From Actinomadura sp. J1-007 (GTDB taxonomy: Bacteria; Actinomycetota; Actinomycetes; Streptosporangiales; Streptosporangiaceae): a DNA stretch of 64,000 nucleotides. Where the stretch lies: positions 6,324,001 through 6,388,000 of the forward strand of contig NZ_WING01000001.1 in NCBI RefSeq assembly GCF_009793335.1, given 5' to 3'. Each line of letters starts with the position of its first letter. The first letter of the stretch is position 1. The notes beneath the pieces are model-generated. The model worked only from the letters and a program-made list of their open reading frames with translations, did not search any database and was not told the DNA's origin. The position numbers were made by a program, and so were the translations under genes. This document shows, one piece after another, positions 1 through 9,053 of this stretch.

Positions 1-175
1 TTGCTCGCGTTCGTTCCAGGTGATGGGTGTCACTCGTGGGGGCGGTCGCGCCTCGTGTGTCGCAGGTCACCGCCCGTGACAGAATTTCCCGCCCGGATCG
101 GGCACAAGAAAGGCCCCCGTGCGTTAGATCCGCGCGACGGGGCGCATAAAGCACTGAGGGGGATGGAGACACAAG

Positions 176-472
176 ATGGCGACCGATTACGACAGCCCAC
201 GCAAGACAGACGACGACCTCAACGAGGACAGCCTCCAGGAGCTCCAGGCCCGCCGAGCGGACAAGGCCGCGAGCATCATCGACGAGGACCTGGACGCCGG
301 CGAGGTCGCCGAGCTGCCGGGCGCCGACCTGTCCAACGAGGAGCTCACCTTCCGGGTGGTTCCGCGGCAGGCCGACGAGTTCACCTGCACCCGGTGCTTC
401 CTGGTGCACCACCGCAGCCAGCTGGCCACCGAGAAGAACGGCCAGCCGATCTGCCGCGAGTGCGCCGCCTGA
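176..472 (+). CDS. DUF4193 family protein
   Basis: A 98-residue acidic protein with a C-terminal zinc-ribbon-like pair of motifs: CTRC at about residues 68-71 and CREC at about 93-96. This is the usual form of the actinobacterial DUF4193 family (M. tuberculosis Rv2699c). The ATG follows a purine-rich GGGATGGAG about 8 bases upstream. The biochemical role is unknown; the four cysteines suggest a structural zinc site. It is the first gene of the conserved dut/DUF3710/DUF3159/trkA neighbourhood, but here dut lies 20 kb downstream. The family call is secure; any function is not. Confidence 0.9.
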   Translation: MATDYDSPRKTDDDLNEDSLQELQARRADKAASIIDEDLDAGEVAELPGADLSNEELTFRVVPRQADEFTCTRCFLVHHRSQLATEKNGQPICRECAA

Positions 473-485
473 CCGGGAGCTGCCG

Positions 486-1316
486 GTGACGGGAGACCTC
501 GAACCGAGAGACGAGAACGACCGCGAGGTGGAGCCGGCGCAGGGCGACGGCTCCACGGAGATCGGCGAGCTGATCGGACGGCTCTCCGGCGACGACGGGA
601 TGGACCGCGAGACCCGCGGCCGCCTGCTCGGGCGGCTCGCCCGGCTGCTCGGGCAGAGCGCGCGCCGGGCGGGCGCCGCGGGCGTCGCGCGCGGCAGATG
701 GCTGGCCGACCTGCTCGTCGCCGCCGCGCCGCACATACCGATCCGCGACCTGGAGACGTTGCGGGCCCACCACCACGGCCTGGAGGGCGAGGAACTCGCC
801 GACAGCCTGGTCAAGGTGGCCAGCAACAGCACCACCGCCGTCGGCGCGGCCGGCGGCGCACTGGCGGCGGTCGAGTTCACGGCCCCGCCCCTGCTGCTGA
901 CCGCCCCCGCCCAGCTGGCCGCCGAGACCCTGGTCGTGGCGGCCGTCGAGGTGAAGCTCCTGGCCGAACTGCACGAGGTGTACGGCGTCAGCGTCCAGGG
1001 CTCCGGCACCGCGCGCGGCGCCGCGTTCCTCACCTCCTGGGCCAAACAGCGCGGGATCAACCCCCTGGAGGGCGGGTCCCTGACCGGCGCGCTCGGGTCG
1101 GCCGCGAAGTCGGCCCTGCGAAAACGGCTGCTGCGCACCCTCGGGCGCAGCATGACCACGCTCGGCCCGTTCCTCACCGGGGCGGCGGCCGGAGCGGCGC
1201 TCAACCGGACCGCCACCAAGCGGCTCGCCGCGACGGTCCGCAACGACCTGCGCTCCACCTCCCCGGCGGCACCCCAGCCCCCGCTGCCGGGCGAGAACCC
1301 GCGCCTCCCCGAATGA
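486..1316 (+). CDS. conserved actinobacterial hypothetical protein (helical, partly hydrophobic)
   Basis: A 276-residue protein starting at GTG 13 bases after the DUF4193 stop, so probably co-transcribed with it. The N-terminal 40 residues are charged. The middle (about 110-165) is rich in Ala, Gly, Thr and Leu and contains amphipathic or membrane-associating helices (SNSTTAVGAAGGALAAVEF, LAAETLVVAAVEVKLLAEL). I know this protein as a conserved companion of DUF4193 in streptomycetes and relatives but cannot name a characterised function. A distant EcsC-like relationship is possible and unproven. It is not the DUF3093 protein that occupies this place in mycobacteria. Confidence 0.7.
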   Translation: MTGDLEPRDENDREVEPAQGDGSTEIGELIGRLSGDDGMDRETRGRLLGRLARLLGQSARRAGAAGVARGRWLADLLVAAAPHIPIRDLETLRAHHHGLEGEELADSLVKVASNSTTAVGAAGGALAAVEFTAPPLLLTAPAQLAAETLVVAAVEVKLLAELHEVYGVSVQGSGTARGAAFLTSWAKQRGINPLEGGSLTGALGSAAKSALRKRLLRTLGRSMTTLGPFLTGAAAGAALNRTATKRLAATVRNDLRSTSPAAPQPPLPGENPRLPE

Positions 1317-1470
1317 TCCACGCCGGCGCCCGCCCACCCCCTGCGAGGCGCCGGCCGGTCCGTCCGCCCGCCGCGCACCGCCGCCATGGGACGCCCCGTC
1401 CCGGCGGCGCGCCGCGGGTGAACGCCGGTTCGGCCGCCGTTCGCCGTCCATCCCCGCTCTCCGCCGTACG

Positions 1471-2049
1471 TCAGGCGAACGCGAGGTCCTCGGCCGCGGA
1501 GTCGCGGCCGGACAGCCAGAGCCCGAGCGCCTCGCGGGGCCCGCGCACCTCCGGACCGCGGCCCACCGGGCGCCCGCCGTCGGTCGGGACGAGGCGGTGG
1601 CGCAGGACGCGGCGGTTCAGCCACAGGCTGAGCTGGAGCCCCTCGCGGAAGATCGCGGTGGCGACGACGTCGGGCACCTCGCGGGTCCGGCCGAGCCCCC
1701 GGACGATGTCCTGGTGGTGCGTGCCGAGGTCGCCGAGCAGCACCCCGGCGGCGAGGCGCGTGGTGAGCGACGGGTTGGCGGCCCGGTCGCGGGCCCACTC
1801 CATGAGGCGCTCGCGCGGCATCCGGCGGGCGCGGTCGGCCTGGGCCTGGTTGGCGTCGTTGATCCGGGGGCCGTACGGCAGGTACGTGGCGAGGTAGTCG
1901 AGCCCGATCACGTGGCCGAGGACGTCGCGGGGCGACCACGCCTCGCACAGGGTCGTGCCCGAGTCGAACTCCTCGTCCGACAGCCCTTCGAGGGTCTCGA
2001 TCAGCCGGAAGCGCTCGGCACGCAGCTCGTCCTCGTACGGGAAACGCAT
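1471..2049 (-). CDS. mycothiol-dependent maleylpyruvate isomerase-like (DinB/TIGR03083) protein
   Basis: A 192-residue four-helix-bundle protein of the TIGR03083 / MDMPI N-terminal family. Features visible are the N-terminal helix around LIETLEGLSDEEF, the W-S-P-R-D-V-L-G-H segment that supplies one metal-binding His, and the downstream DLGTHHQDIVRG motif that supplies the others. Members bind a divalent metal and many use mycothiol as thiol cofactor, which fits an actinomycete. The substrate cannot be read from sequence. It is monocistronic and convergent with the upstream gene. The start ATG is preceded by GAAAGGGACC on the coding strand. Confidence 0.85.
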   Translation of the reverse strand: MRFPYEDELRAERFRLIETLEGLSDEEFDSGTTLCEAWSPRDVLGHVIGLDYLATYLPYGPRINDANQAQADRARRMPRERLMEWARDRAANPSLTTRLAAGVLLGDLGTHHQDIVRGLGRTREVPDVVATAIFREGLQLSLWLNRRVLRHRLVPTDGGRPVGRGPEVRGPREALGLWLSGRDSAAEDLAFA

Positions 2050-2156
2050 CGTGGTCGGTCCCTTTCGTCACGCCGGGACCGACCACGATACGCAGGTGCT
2101 TGCGAGGGCAAGGACTGGACCCCCCATCCAATAGGAGGCGGGGCGCCCTCAGCCGG

Positions 2157-2447
2157 TCACGCCTCCGTCTTGAAATGCGACGGGAGCTCGCCGGTGCCCT
2201 TGGCCCACTGCCGCGCCGCCGCCCGGGTGGCGATCAGCCGCGCCACCTCCATGCCGACGCCCATCACCACGGCCCAGCCGATCGCCTCGGCGAGCGCGAC
2301 GTCGGGCGACTCGGGGTTGGTCGGCGGCTCCTTGCCGGTGCTCTTCTTCCAGGCGAGCGTGATCGCCTTCTTCGCGACGAAGCCGCCCGCGAAGGCGGCG
2401 ACGCCCGAGACCACGCGCCACCCGATGTCGCCCTTGTCCGCCATCAT
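2157..2447 (-). CDS. DUF4235 domain membrane protein
   Basis: A 96-residue protein with two short hydrophobic helices (about 10-26 and 53-70) and the arrangement typical of DUF4235: VVSGVAAFAGGFVAKKAI, then WKKSTGKEPP, a central acidic PESPD segment and a second helix. The family is restricted to actinobacteria; its members are small integral membrane proteins of unknown role. The start is MMADKG; either of the two consecutive Met codons may be used. It is divergent from valS. Confidence 0.85.
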   Translation of the reverse strand: MMADKGDIGWRVVSGVAAFAGGFVAKKAITLAWKKSTGKEPPTNPESPDVALAEAIGWAVVMGVGMEVARLIATRAAARQWAKGTGELPSHFKTEA

Positions 2448-2571
2448 GGTCCTCCAGTCGTCCTGTCGGTCCGACGCTACCGGAACCTCATGCCCCGGGC
2501 GGCGGAGGTGATCACATGCGGCGCGCGGACGGGCGCGCCCGCGATCGGCATGCGGGCCGTCCCGATGTCAA

Positions 2572-2583
2572 TACCATTGGGCC
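2572..2583 (+). promoter_or_regulatory. candidate leaderless promoter of valS (-10 TACCAT)
   Basis: TACCAT at 2572-2577 is separated by six bases from the valS ATG at 2584. In actinobacteria this spacing puts transcription start on the A of the start codon, giving a leaderless mRNA. There is no Shine-Dalgarno-like purine run before the ATG, which supports the reading. No clear -35 box is visible. Confidence 0.5.
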
Positions 2584-5160
2584 ATGACAGATCAGCCGCG
2601 TACGCCGAACGTCCCTGCCAAGCCCTCCCTGGACGGCCTGGAGGAGAAGTGGGTACGCCGCTGGGACGACGAGGGCACCTACCGCTTCGACCGTACGAGG
2701 CCGCGCGCCGACGTCTACTCGATCGACACGCCGCCGCCCACGGTCAGCGGCTCCCTGCACGTCGGGCACGTGTTCTCCTACACCCACACCGACGCGGTCG
2801 CGCGCTACCGGCGGATGCGCGGGCGCGAGGTCTTCTACCCGATGGGCTGGGACGACAACGGCCTGCCGACCGAGCGCCGCGTGCAGAACCACTTCGGGGT
2901 GCGCTGCGACCCGTCCCTGCCGTACGACCCGTCCTTCGAGCCGCCCGCGAAGCCCGACCCGAAGCGCCAGCTCCCGGTGTCGCGCCGCAACTTCATCGAG
3001 CTGTGCGAGCGGCTCACCGAGGTCGACGAGAAGGCGTTCGAGGAGATGTGGCGCCGCGTCGGCCTGTCGGTCGACTGGTCGCACCTCTACACCACGATCG
3101 GGCGCGACTCGCGGGCCGCGTCGCAGCGGGCGTTCCTGCGCAACCTGCGGCGCGGCGAGGCGTACCTGTCGGAGGCGCCGACGCTCTGGGACGTCACGTT
3201 CCGCACGGCCGTCGCGCAGGCCGAGCTGGAGGACCGCGAGCAGCCCGGCGCGTTCTACCGCCTGCGCTTCCACGGCCCCGACCGGCCCGTCTACATCGAG
3301 ACGACCCGTCCCGAGCTGCTGCCCGCGTGCGTCGCGCTGGTCGCGCACCCGGACGACGAGCGCTACCGCGAGCTGTTCGGCACGACGGTCCGCACGCCGC
3401 TGTTCGGCGTCGAGGTCCCCGTGCTCGCGCACCGCCTCGCCGAGCCCGACAAGGGCTCCGGCATCGCGATGATCTGCACGTTCGGCGACGTCACCGACGT
3501 GACGTGGTGGCGCGAGCTGGACCTGCCCACCCGCGCGATCGTGGACTGGGACGGCCGGCTCGCCGCCGACCCGCCGCAGGGCGTGCCCGCCTCGCCGTAC
3601 GGCGAGCTGGCGGGCAAGACGGTGTTCTCCGCCAAGGAGCGCGTGGTGGAGCTGCTGCGCGAGTCCGGCGACCTGGACGGCGAGCCGCGAAAGATCAGCC
3701 GGCCGGTGAAGTTCTACGAGAAGGGCTCCAAGCCCCTGGAGATCGTCACCACCCGGCAGTGGTACATCCGCAACGGCGGGCGCGACCCGGAGATCCGCGC
3801 CGAGCTGATCCTGCGCGGCCGCGAGCTGGAGTGGCACCCGCCCTACATGCGCGCCCGGTACGAGAACTGGGTGGAGGGCCTGAACGGCGACTGGCTGATC
3901 TCCCGGCAGCGGTTCTTCGGCGTCCCGATCCCGGTCTGGTACCGGCTGGACGCGTCCGGCGAGCCGGTCTACGACGAGCCGATCACGCCGCCGGAGGACG
4001 CGCTGCCCGTCGACCCGTCCAGCGACGTGCCGCCGGCGTTCACCGAGGACCAGCGCGGCAAGCCCAACGGGTTCATGGGCGACCCGGACGTCATGGACAC
4101 CTGGGCGACCTCGTCGCTCACGCCGCAGATCGCGGGCGGCTGGGAGCGCGACGCCGACCTGTTCGGCCGCGTCTTCCCGTTCGACCTGCGCCCGCAGGCC
4201 CACGACATCATCCGCACCTGGCTGTTCTCCACGGTCGTCCGCGCGCACCTGGAGAACGGCTCGCTGCCGTGGACCGACACCGCGCTGTCCGGCTGGATCC
4301 TCGACCCGGACCGCAAGAAGATGTCCAAGTCCAAGGGCAACGTGGTCACGCCGATCGCGCTGCTGGAGGAGTACGGCTCCGACGCCGTCCGCTACTGGTC
4401 GGCGAACGGCCGGCCCGGCACCGACACCGCGTTCGACACCGGCCAGATCAAGGTCGGCCGCCGCCTCGCCATCAAGATCCTGAACGCGTCGAAGTTCGTG
4501 CTCGGCTTCGGCGGCGACGGCGCGGACGGCGCGGAAGGCACGGACGGCACGGACGGCGCGGACGGCGCGGACGGGGGCGGGGCCGTCACCGAGCCGCTCG
4601 ACCTCGCGATGCTCGCCGCGCTGTCCTCGGTCGTCGACGAGGCGACGGCCGCGTTCGAGGGCTACGACTACACGCGCGCGCTCGAACGGACCGAGCGGTT
4701 CTTCTGGGAGTTCTGCGACGACTACCTGGAGCTGGTCAAGGCCCGCGCGTACGGGGAGGGCGCCGAGGCGCGGTCGGCCCGCGCCGCCCTGCGCACCGCG
4801 CTGTCGGTCATGCTGCGGCTGTTCGCGCCCGTCCTGCCGTTCGTGACCGAGGAGGTCTGGTCGTGGTGGCGGCGGGGCTCGGTGCACCGCGCCGCGTGGC
4901 CGGAGGCGTCCGAGCTGCCCGCCGGAGGCGACCCGGCCGTCCTGGCGGCGACGGGCGAGGCGCTGCGCCAGATCCGCAAGGCGAAGTCGGCCGCGAAGGC
5001 GTCGATGCGCGCGGACGTCTCGCGCGCCGTCGTCCGCGGGTCGCAGGTCGCGCACGTCGCGCGCGGCGACCTCGCGGCGGCGGGCCGCATCGCCGACCTC
5101 GCGCTGGAGGACGCCCCCGCCGAGCTGTCGGTGGACGTCACCCTCGCCCCGACCGCCTGA
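2584..5160 (+). CDS. valS: valyl-tRNA synthetase
   Basis: An 858-residue class Ia aminoacyl-tRNA synthetase that charges tRNA-Val in the cytoplasm. The HIGH motif is present as HVGH in SGSLHVGHVFSY (about residue 60). The editing (CP1) domain occupies roughly 195-370 with TTRPELLPACVA. The KMSKS loop is intact as KKMSKSKGN (about 577-585). The anticodon-binding domain follows and the long C-terminal coiled-coil arm seen in E. coli is short or absent, as in the compact actinobacterial ValRS form. Oddity: a run of GxDG repeats (about 643-665) is inserted between the catalytic and anticodon domains. The gene appears leaderless. Confidence 0.95.
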   Translation: MTDQPRTPNVPAKPSLDGLEEKWVRRWDDEGTYRFDRTRPRADVYSIDTPPPTVSGSLHVGHVFSYTHTDAVARYRRMRGREVFYPMGWDDNGLPTERRVQNHFGVRCDPSLPYDPSFEPPAKPDPKRQLPVSRRNFIELCERLTEVDEKAFEEMWRRVGLSVDWSHLYTTIGRDSRAASQRAFLRNLRRGEAYLSEAPTLWDVTFRTAVAQAELEDREQPGAFYRLRFHGPDRPVYIETTRPELLPACVALVAHPDDERYRELFGTTVRTPLFGVEVPVLAHRLAEPDKGSGIAMICTFGDVTDVTWWRELDLPTRAIVDWDGRLAADPPQGVPASPYGELAGKTVFSAKERVVELLRESGDLDGEPRKISRPVKFYEKGSKPLEIVTTRQWYIRNGGRDPEIRAELILRGRELEWHPPYMRARYENWVEGLNGDWLISRQRFFGVPIPVWYRLDASGEPVYDEPITPPEDALPVDPSSDVPPAFTEDQRGKPNGFMGDPDVMDTWATSSLTPQIAGGWERDADLFGRVFPFDLRPQAHDIIRTWLFSTVVRAHLENGSLPWTDTALSGWILDPDRKKMSKSKGNVVTPIALLEEYGSDAVRYWSANGRPGTDTAFDTGQIKVGRRLAIKILNASKFVLGFGGDGADGAEGTDGTDGADGADGGGAVTEPLDLAMLAALSSVVDEATAAFEGYDYTRALERTERFFWEFCDDYLELVKARAYGEGAEARSARAALRTALSVMLRLFAPVLPFVTEEVWSWWRRGSVHRAAWPEASELPAGGDPAVLAATGEALRQIRKAKSAAKASMRADVSRAVVRGSQVAHVARGDLAAAGRIADLALEDAPAELSVDVTLAPTA
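4510..4580 (+). repeat. in-frame GxDG-coding short tandem repeat inside valS
   Basis: About 70 bases made of repeated 9-base units of the form ggcgCGGAC / ggcaCGGAC, coding for alternating Gly-Ala-Asp and Gly-Thr-Asp. It lies between the catalytic core and the helical anticodon-binding domain, where a flexible acidic linker would be tolerated. Such units can expand or contract by slippage without changing frame. Confidence 0.75.
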
Positions 5161-5194
5161 GCCGCCCGACCGCCTGAGCCGCCCCGACCGCCTA
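5151..5194. repeat. 17-18 bp tandem repeat spanning two convergent stop codons
   Basis: The unit GACCGCCTGAGCCGCCC occurs at 5151-5167, again with one extra C at 5168-5185, and partially at 5186-5194. The first copy contains the valS stop TGA. The partial copy contains the stop of the convergent TetR gene (TAG on the minus strand). It looks like a small duplication of the valS 3' end. Confidence 0.8.
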
Positions 5195-5944
5195 GCCCGC
5201 GCCCGCGGGTTCGGGTGGGGCGGGCGGTCCGGGCGGGTCTCGGGGCGCGGCGGGGCGGTCGGCGTCGGGGTCGGTGGCGCCGACCGCCTGGAGCACGCCG
5301 CCGAGCACGCGCACCGACAGGTCGCGCACCTCCTCGCGGGTGAGGTCGTGCGCGCCGAGCCACGACACCGCCGCGCCCTCGACGAACGACAGCCAGCCTT
5401 CGAGGGCGACGCGCAGCGCGGGGCGCGGCGTGACGTCGCCGATCAGGCCGTACGACATGGCGGCGAGCAGGCGGCGGCGGGCGCGGTGGTAGAGGCCGAC
5501 GACCTCGGTGTCGACGCCGACGCCGCCGCTCGTCACGGTCTGGAACGCCGACCGGTGCGACTCGGCCCACCCCAGGAACCCGTCGAGCGTGCGGATCAGC
5601 CGGTCGGTGGGGGACAGGCCGTCGAACTCCTCGGCGAGCGCGTTGAGCGACTCGGCGGCGTTCTCGATGACGGCGAGGAACAGGCCGCGCTTGCTGCCGA
5701 AGTAGTAGTAGATCAGGCCCTTGGCGACCCCGGCCTCGGCCGCGATCTCGTCGATGGACAGCAGGTCGTAGGGCCGGTCGGCGAACAGCGCCGAGGCCGC
5801 CTCCAGGATCGCGCCGCGCCGGGCCTCGCCCCGGCCGCCGTCGCGCGCCGGGGCCCTGCCGCGCCGGGTCGCGGGTCGCGGAGCGGGGGCGCCGCGCGCG
5901 GCACCGGGCGCGGTCGCGGCCTCCGGCGCGTCCTCGGCGACCAT
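5192..5944 (-). CDS. TetR/AcrR family transcriptional regulator
   Basis: About 250 residues. After a low-complexity Ala/Pro/Arg-rich N-terminal tail of about 45 residues comes a standard TetR DNA-binding domain: ILEAASALFADRPYDLLSIDEIAAEAG and the recognition helix region GVAKGLIYYYFGSKRGLF. The ligand-binding C-terminal domain follows. I chose the ATG at 5944 because the open frame further upstream (to 6202) is Pro/Ala-rich and has no family similarity. The ligand is unknown. It is divergent from the chitinase gene, so control of the intergenic region at 5945-6283 is possible but not shown. Confidence 0.85.
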   Translation of the reverse strand: MVAEDAPEAATAPGAARGAPAPRPATRRGRAPARDGGRGEARRGAILEAASALFADRPYDLLSIDEIAAEAGVAKGLIYYYFGSKRGLFLAVIENAAESLNALAEEFDGLSPTDRLIRTLDGFLGWAESHRSAFQTVTSGGVGVDTEVVGLYHRARRRLLAAMSYGLIGDVTPRPALRVALEGWLSFVEGAAVSWLGAHDLTREEVRDLSVRVLGGVLQAVGATDPDADRPAAPRDPPGPPAPPEPAGAG

Positions 5945-6283
5945 CGCGTTCCCTTCCGGCCTTCGTCCAGGGCCCGGCCAGGGTAGTCGGCGCCGGGCCG
6001 TCCCGGTAGCCCGCGCGGGGCCTCCCGGCGGTGGCGGGGAAGGCGGAGTTGCCATTCCCCAGGGCTCCGCGCTGGCAGTAGATGCCAATCTTTCCACGGT
6101 CGCGGGGTGGTTCGGTATCAGACCTGCGGTGGTTGCCGCGGAGGGAGCCATGCCCGGTGCGGTGGGGGCTTGCGGGCCGTTGACCTGCTGGTTAGTGTTC
6201 ATTCAAATTTATAGGAAAGCTTCCTAATTAGTACTGACTCGGGGTTCGGGGGTTCCGTCCTACCGAAATCCTTGGAGTGAGTA
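5945..6283. promoter_or_regulatory. divergent intergenic region with chitinase promoter and TAGGAA-AGC-TTCCTA operator
   Basis: This 339-base region separates the TetR gene and the first chitinase. On the plus strand TTGACC (6180-6185) is followed after 17 bases by TCAAAT (6203-6208), a plausible sigma-70-type promoter. Just downstream, TAGGAA (6212-6217) and TTCCTA (6221-6226) form an inverted repeat with a 3-base spacer. It overlaps the expected transcription start, so it would suit a repressor. From memory, similar AGGAAA...TTTCCT elements occur upstream of secreted polysaccharide-degrading enzymes in streptomycetes. The remainder, about 5945-6179, shows nothing I can name. Confidence 0.5.
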
Positions 6284-8098
6284 ATGCGGCGTTCCCACGC
6301 GCCTTCCCTGCGATCACGAGGCTTGTCCGTCATGCTGTCCGCCGCCGTCGCGGCGGCGGCCGCCGTCGCCCCCCTCGGCGCCGCGTCCGCCCGGGCCGGC
6401 AACATCCTCAGCAATCCGGGGTTCGAGGCCGGGTCGGTGGCCGGCTGGTCGTGCTCGGGCGGCGCCGGCTCGGCGGTCACCAGCCCGGTGCGCACGGGCG
6501 CGTACGCCCTCGCCGCGACCGCCACCTCGACCGACAACGCGCGGTGCACGCAGACGGTCGCCGTCAAGCCGTCCACCGCGTACACCCTGTCGGCCTGGGT
6601 GCGCGGCGGCTACGTCTACCTCGGCGTGGACGGCGGCCCGCAGACCTGGACGCCGTCCGCCTCCTCCTACACCAGGCTCAGCGTCGCGTTCACCACTGGA
6701 GCGGGCCAGACCTCCGCGCAGATCTTCCTGCACGGCTGGTACGGCAGCGGGACCTACAACGCCGACGACGTCGAGCTCGACGGCCCCGGCGGGCCCCAGC
6801 AGCCCGGCGCGCCGGGGACGCCCGGGACGCCGAGGCTCGGGACGGTCTCCGACTCCTCGATCGCGCTGTCATGGGGGGCCGCGTCCGGCACGGTCGGCGG
6901 GTACCGCGTCTACGAGGGCGACAAGGCCGTCGCGTCCACCGCCTCGGGGACGTCGGCGACGGTGAGCGGTCTCGCGGCCTGCTCCTCCCACACCTACACC
7001 GTCGCGGCGTACAACGACGCGGGCGAGTCGGCGAGGTCGGAGCCGGTCAGCGGGACGACGACGGGCTGCCCCGACACCGGGCTGCCGAAGCACGCGCTGA
7101 TCGGCTACCTGCACGCCAGCTTCGCCAACGGCTCCGGCTACATGAAGATGGCCGACGTCCCGGCGGCGTGGGACATCATCAACCTCGCGTTCGGCGAGCC
7201 GACCTCGCCGACCTCCGGCGACGTCCGCTTCAACCTGTGCCCGGCGAGCGAGTGCCCCGGGGTGGAGAGCGAGGCGGACTTCGTCGCCGCGATCCGCGCC
7301 AAGCAGGCGCAGGGCAAGAAGGTGCTGCTGTCGATCGGCGGCCAGAACGGCCAGGTGCGGCTCACCACGACCGCCGCCCGCGACGCGTTCGTCCGCTCGG
7401 TCGGCGCCATCATCGACCGCTTCCACCTCGACGGCGTCGACATCGACTTCGAGGGCAACTCGCTGTCGCTGGACGCGGGCGACTCCGACTTCCGCGCCCC
7501 GAAGACCCCCGTGATCACCAACCTGATCGCGGCGGTGCGCGCGCTGAAGGCCAGGTACGGCGACGGGTTCGTCCTGACGATGGCGCCCGAGACGTTCTTC
7601 GTCCAGGTCGGCTACCAGTTCTACGGCCAGACGGGCGGCGGCGACCCGAGGACCGGCGCGTACCTGCCCGTCATCCACGCCCTGCGCGACATCCTCACCG
7701 TGCTGCACGTGCAGGACTACAACTCCGGCCCCGTGACCGGCCTGGACGGCCAGTACCACACGATGGGCTCCGCCGACTTCCACATCGCGATGACCGACAT
7801 GCTGAAGGCCGGGTTCCCCGTCGCCAGGACCGGCCACACGTTCCCCGGCCTGCGCGAGGACCAGATCGGCTTCGGCGTCCCGGCCGCGCCGAGCGCCGGC
7901 AACGGCCACACCTCGGTCGCAGGGGTGCAGCAGGCCCTCACCTGCCTGGCCAAGGGCCAGCAGTGCGGCGGCTACACGCTGCGCGGCGGCCCGTCGCCCT
8001 CGCTGCGCGGCCTCATGACCTGGTCGATCAACTGGGACCGCTACTTCGGCTGGGAGTTCATGAACAACCACGAGCCGTTCCTCAACGCCCTCCCCTGA
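6284..8098 (+). CDS. secreted GH18 chitinase with N-terminal CBM-like and FnIII domains
   Basis: A 604-residue endochitinase-type enzyme hydrolysing beta-1,4-GlcNAc polymers outside the cell. A signal peptide (about 1-36, ending ASARA) is followed by a jelly-roll carbohydrate-binding module (about 38-165, starting NILSNPGFEAG), a fibronectin type III domain (about 178-262) and the GH18 barrel (about 270-604). The catalytic motif DGVDIDFE is intact, D383 to E390, with Glu390 as proton donor. It is the first gene of a chitin cluster continued by an LPMO 72 bases downstream. The preceding inverted repeat suggests regulated expression. Confidence 0.93.
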   Translation: MRRSHAPSLRSRGLSVMLSAAVAAAAAVAPLGAASARAGNILSNPGFEAGSVAGWSCSGGAGSAVTSPVRTGAYALAATATSTDNARCTQTVAVKPSTAYTLSAWVRGGYVYLGVDGGPQTWTPSASSYTRLSVAFTTGAGQTSAQIFLHGWYGSGTYNADDVELDGPGGPQQPGAPGTPGTPRLGTVSDSSIALSWGAASGTVGGYRVYEGDKAVASTASGTSATVSGLAACSSHTYTVAAYNDAGESARSEPVSGTTTGCPDTGLPKHALIGYLHASFANGSGYMKMADVPAAWDIINLAFGEPTSPTSGDVRFNLCPASECPGVESEADFVAAIRAKQAQGKKVLLSIGGQNGQVRLTTTAARDAFVRSVGAIIDRFHLDGVDIDFEGNSLSLDAGDSDFRAPKTPVITNLIAAVRALKARYGDGFVLTMAPETFFVQVGYQFYGQTGGGDPRTGAYLPVIHALRDILTVLHVQDYNSGPVTGLDGQYHTMGSADFHIAMTDMLKAGFPVARTGHTFPGLREDQIGFGVPAAPSAGNGHTSVAGVQQALTCLAKGQQCGGYTLRGGPSPSLRGLMTWSINWDRYFGWEFMNNHEPFLNALP

Positions 8099-8170
8099 CG
8101 CCCGCCCCCGACCCGCCCCCCGCCTCCGCCCCACCAGGTCTCCGAACCCGTCCCCGAACGGAGCGATGCG

Positions 8171-9036
8171 ATGCGTACCCGATCGAAGGTCGCGCTGGCG
8201 GCAGCCGCCGTCCCGGTCACGTCCGTGCTCGCCGTGGTCGGCCAGGCCGTGCCCGCCTCGGCGCACGGCACCATGTCCGACCCGGCGAGCCGCGTCTACG
8301 TCTGCAAGAACGAAGGCCCCGAGAAGCCGAAGTCCGACGCGTGCAAGGCGGCCGTCGCGGCGTCCGGCACCCAGGCGTTCTACGACTGGAACGAGGTGTC
8401 GCTGCTCGACGCCGGCGGCCGGCACCGCCAGATCATCCCGGACGGGCAGCTGTGCAGCGCGGGCCGGGCCAAGTACCGGGGCTGGACCTCGCCCGCACCG
8501 ACTGGCCCGCCAAGCGGGTCTCCCCGGGCCCGCTGACGATCACCTACCACGCGACCGCGCCGCACTCCAACAGCAACTTCGAGTTCTACATCACCCGCGA
8601 CGGCTGGAGCCCGTCGCAGCCGCTGCGCTGGGGCGACCTCGTGCCGCTCCAGTCGTTCGAGCACCAGTACCCGACCACGTTCACCAACTGGACGCTCAAC
8701 CTCCCGCAGCGCACCGGCCGGCACATCCTCTACTCGATCTGGCAGCGCGTCGTCGGCAGCGCGGAGGCGTTCTACACCTGCTCCGACGTGGACTTCGGCG
8801 GGAGCGGCCCCACCCCGACGCCCACGCCGACGCCGACCGGCACCGCCACGCCGACCCTCACGCCGACCCCGACGGCCACGCCCACCCAGCCGGCCGGGAC
8901 GTGGGCGGCGGGCACCGCCTACAAGGCCGGTGACCGGGTGACGTACCAGGGCGCCTCGTACGAGTGCGTTCAGGCGCACACCGCGATCCCCGGCTGGGAG
9001 CCCCCGAGCACGTCCGCGCTGTGGCGGACGGCCTGA
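8171..9036 (+). CDS. AA10 lytic polysaccharide monooxygenase with C-terminal CBM5/12 (frameshifted as read)
   Basis: A secreted copper enzyme that oxidatively cleaves chitin. A signal peptide of 31 residues ends PASA, leaving His32 as the mature N-terminus, the first ligand of the copper histidine brace. The second ligand is the His of ATAPHSNSNFEFY. The frame breaks near 8481: KYRG is followed by the wrong frame, and restoring one C (ggcctg for ggctg) gives KYRGLDLARTDWPAKRV, the expected family sequence. After a Thr/Pro linker comes a chitin-binding CBM5/12 module (WAAGTAYKAGDRVTYQG). I read the break as a sequencing indel. It sits between two chitinase genes, matching its substrate. Confidence 0.88.
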
Positions 9037-9053
9037 GGCCAGGGAGGTCCGCG

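Noticed and set aside
1..489. 162-codon plus-strand frame at the window start
   Set aside because: It overlaps DUF4193 out of frame and its product is Arg/Gly/Pro-rich with no family features.
2512..5055. 847-codon open frame on the minus strand opposite valS
   Set aside because: It is antisense to a full-length synthetase with all motifs, and its translation is Arg/Ala-rich low complexity typical of shadow frames in high-GC DNA.
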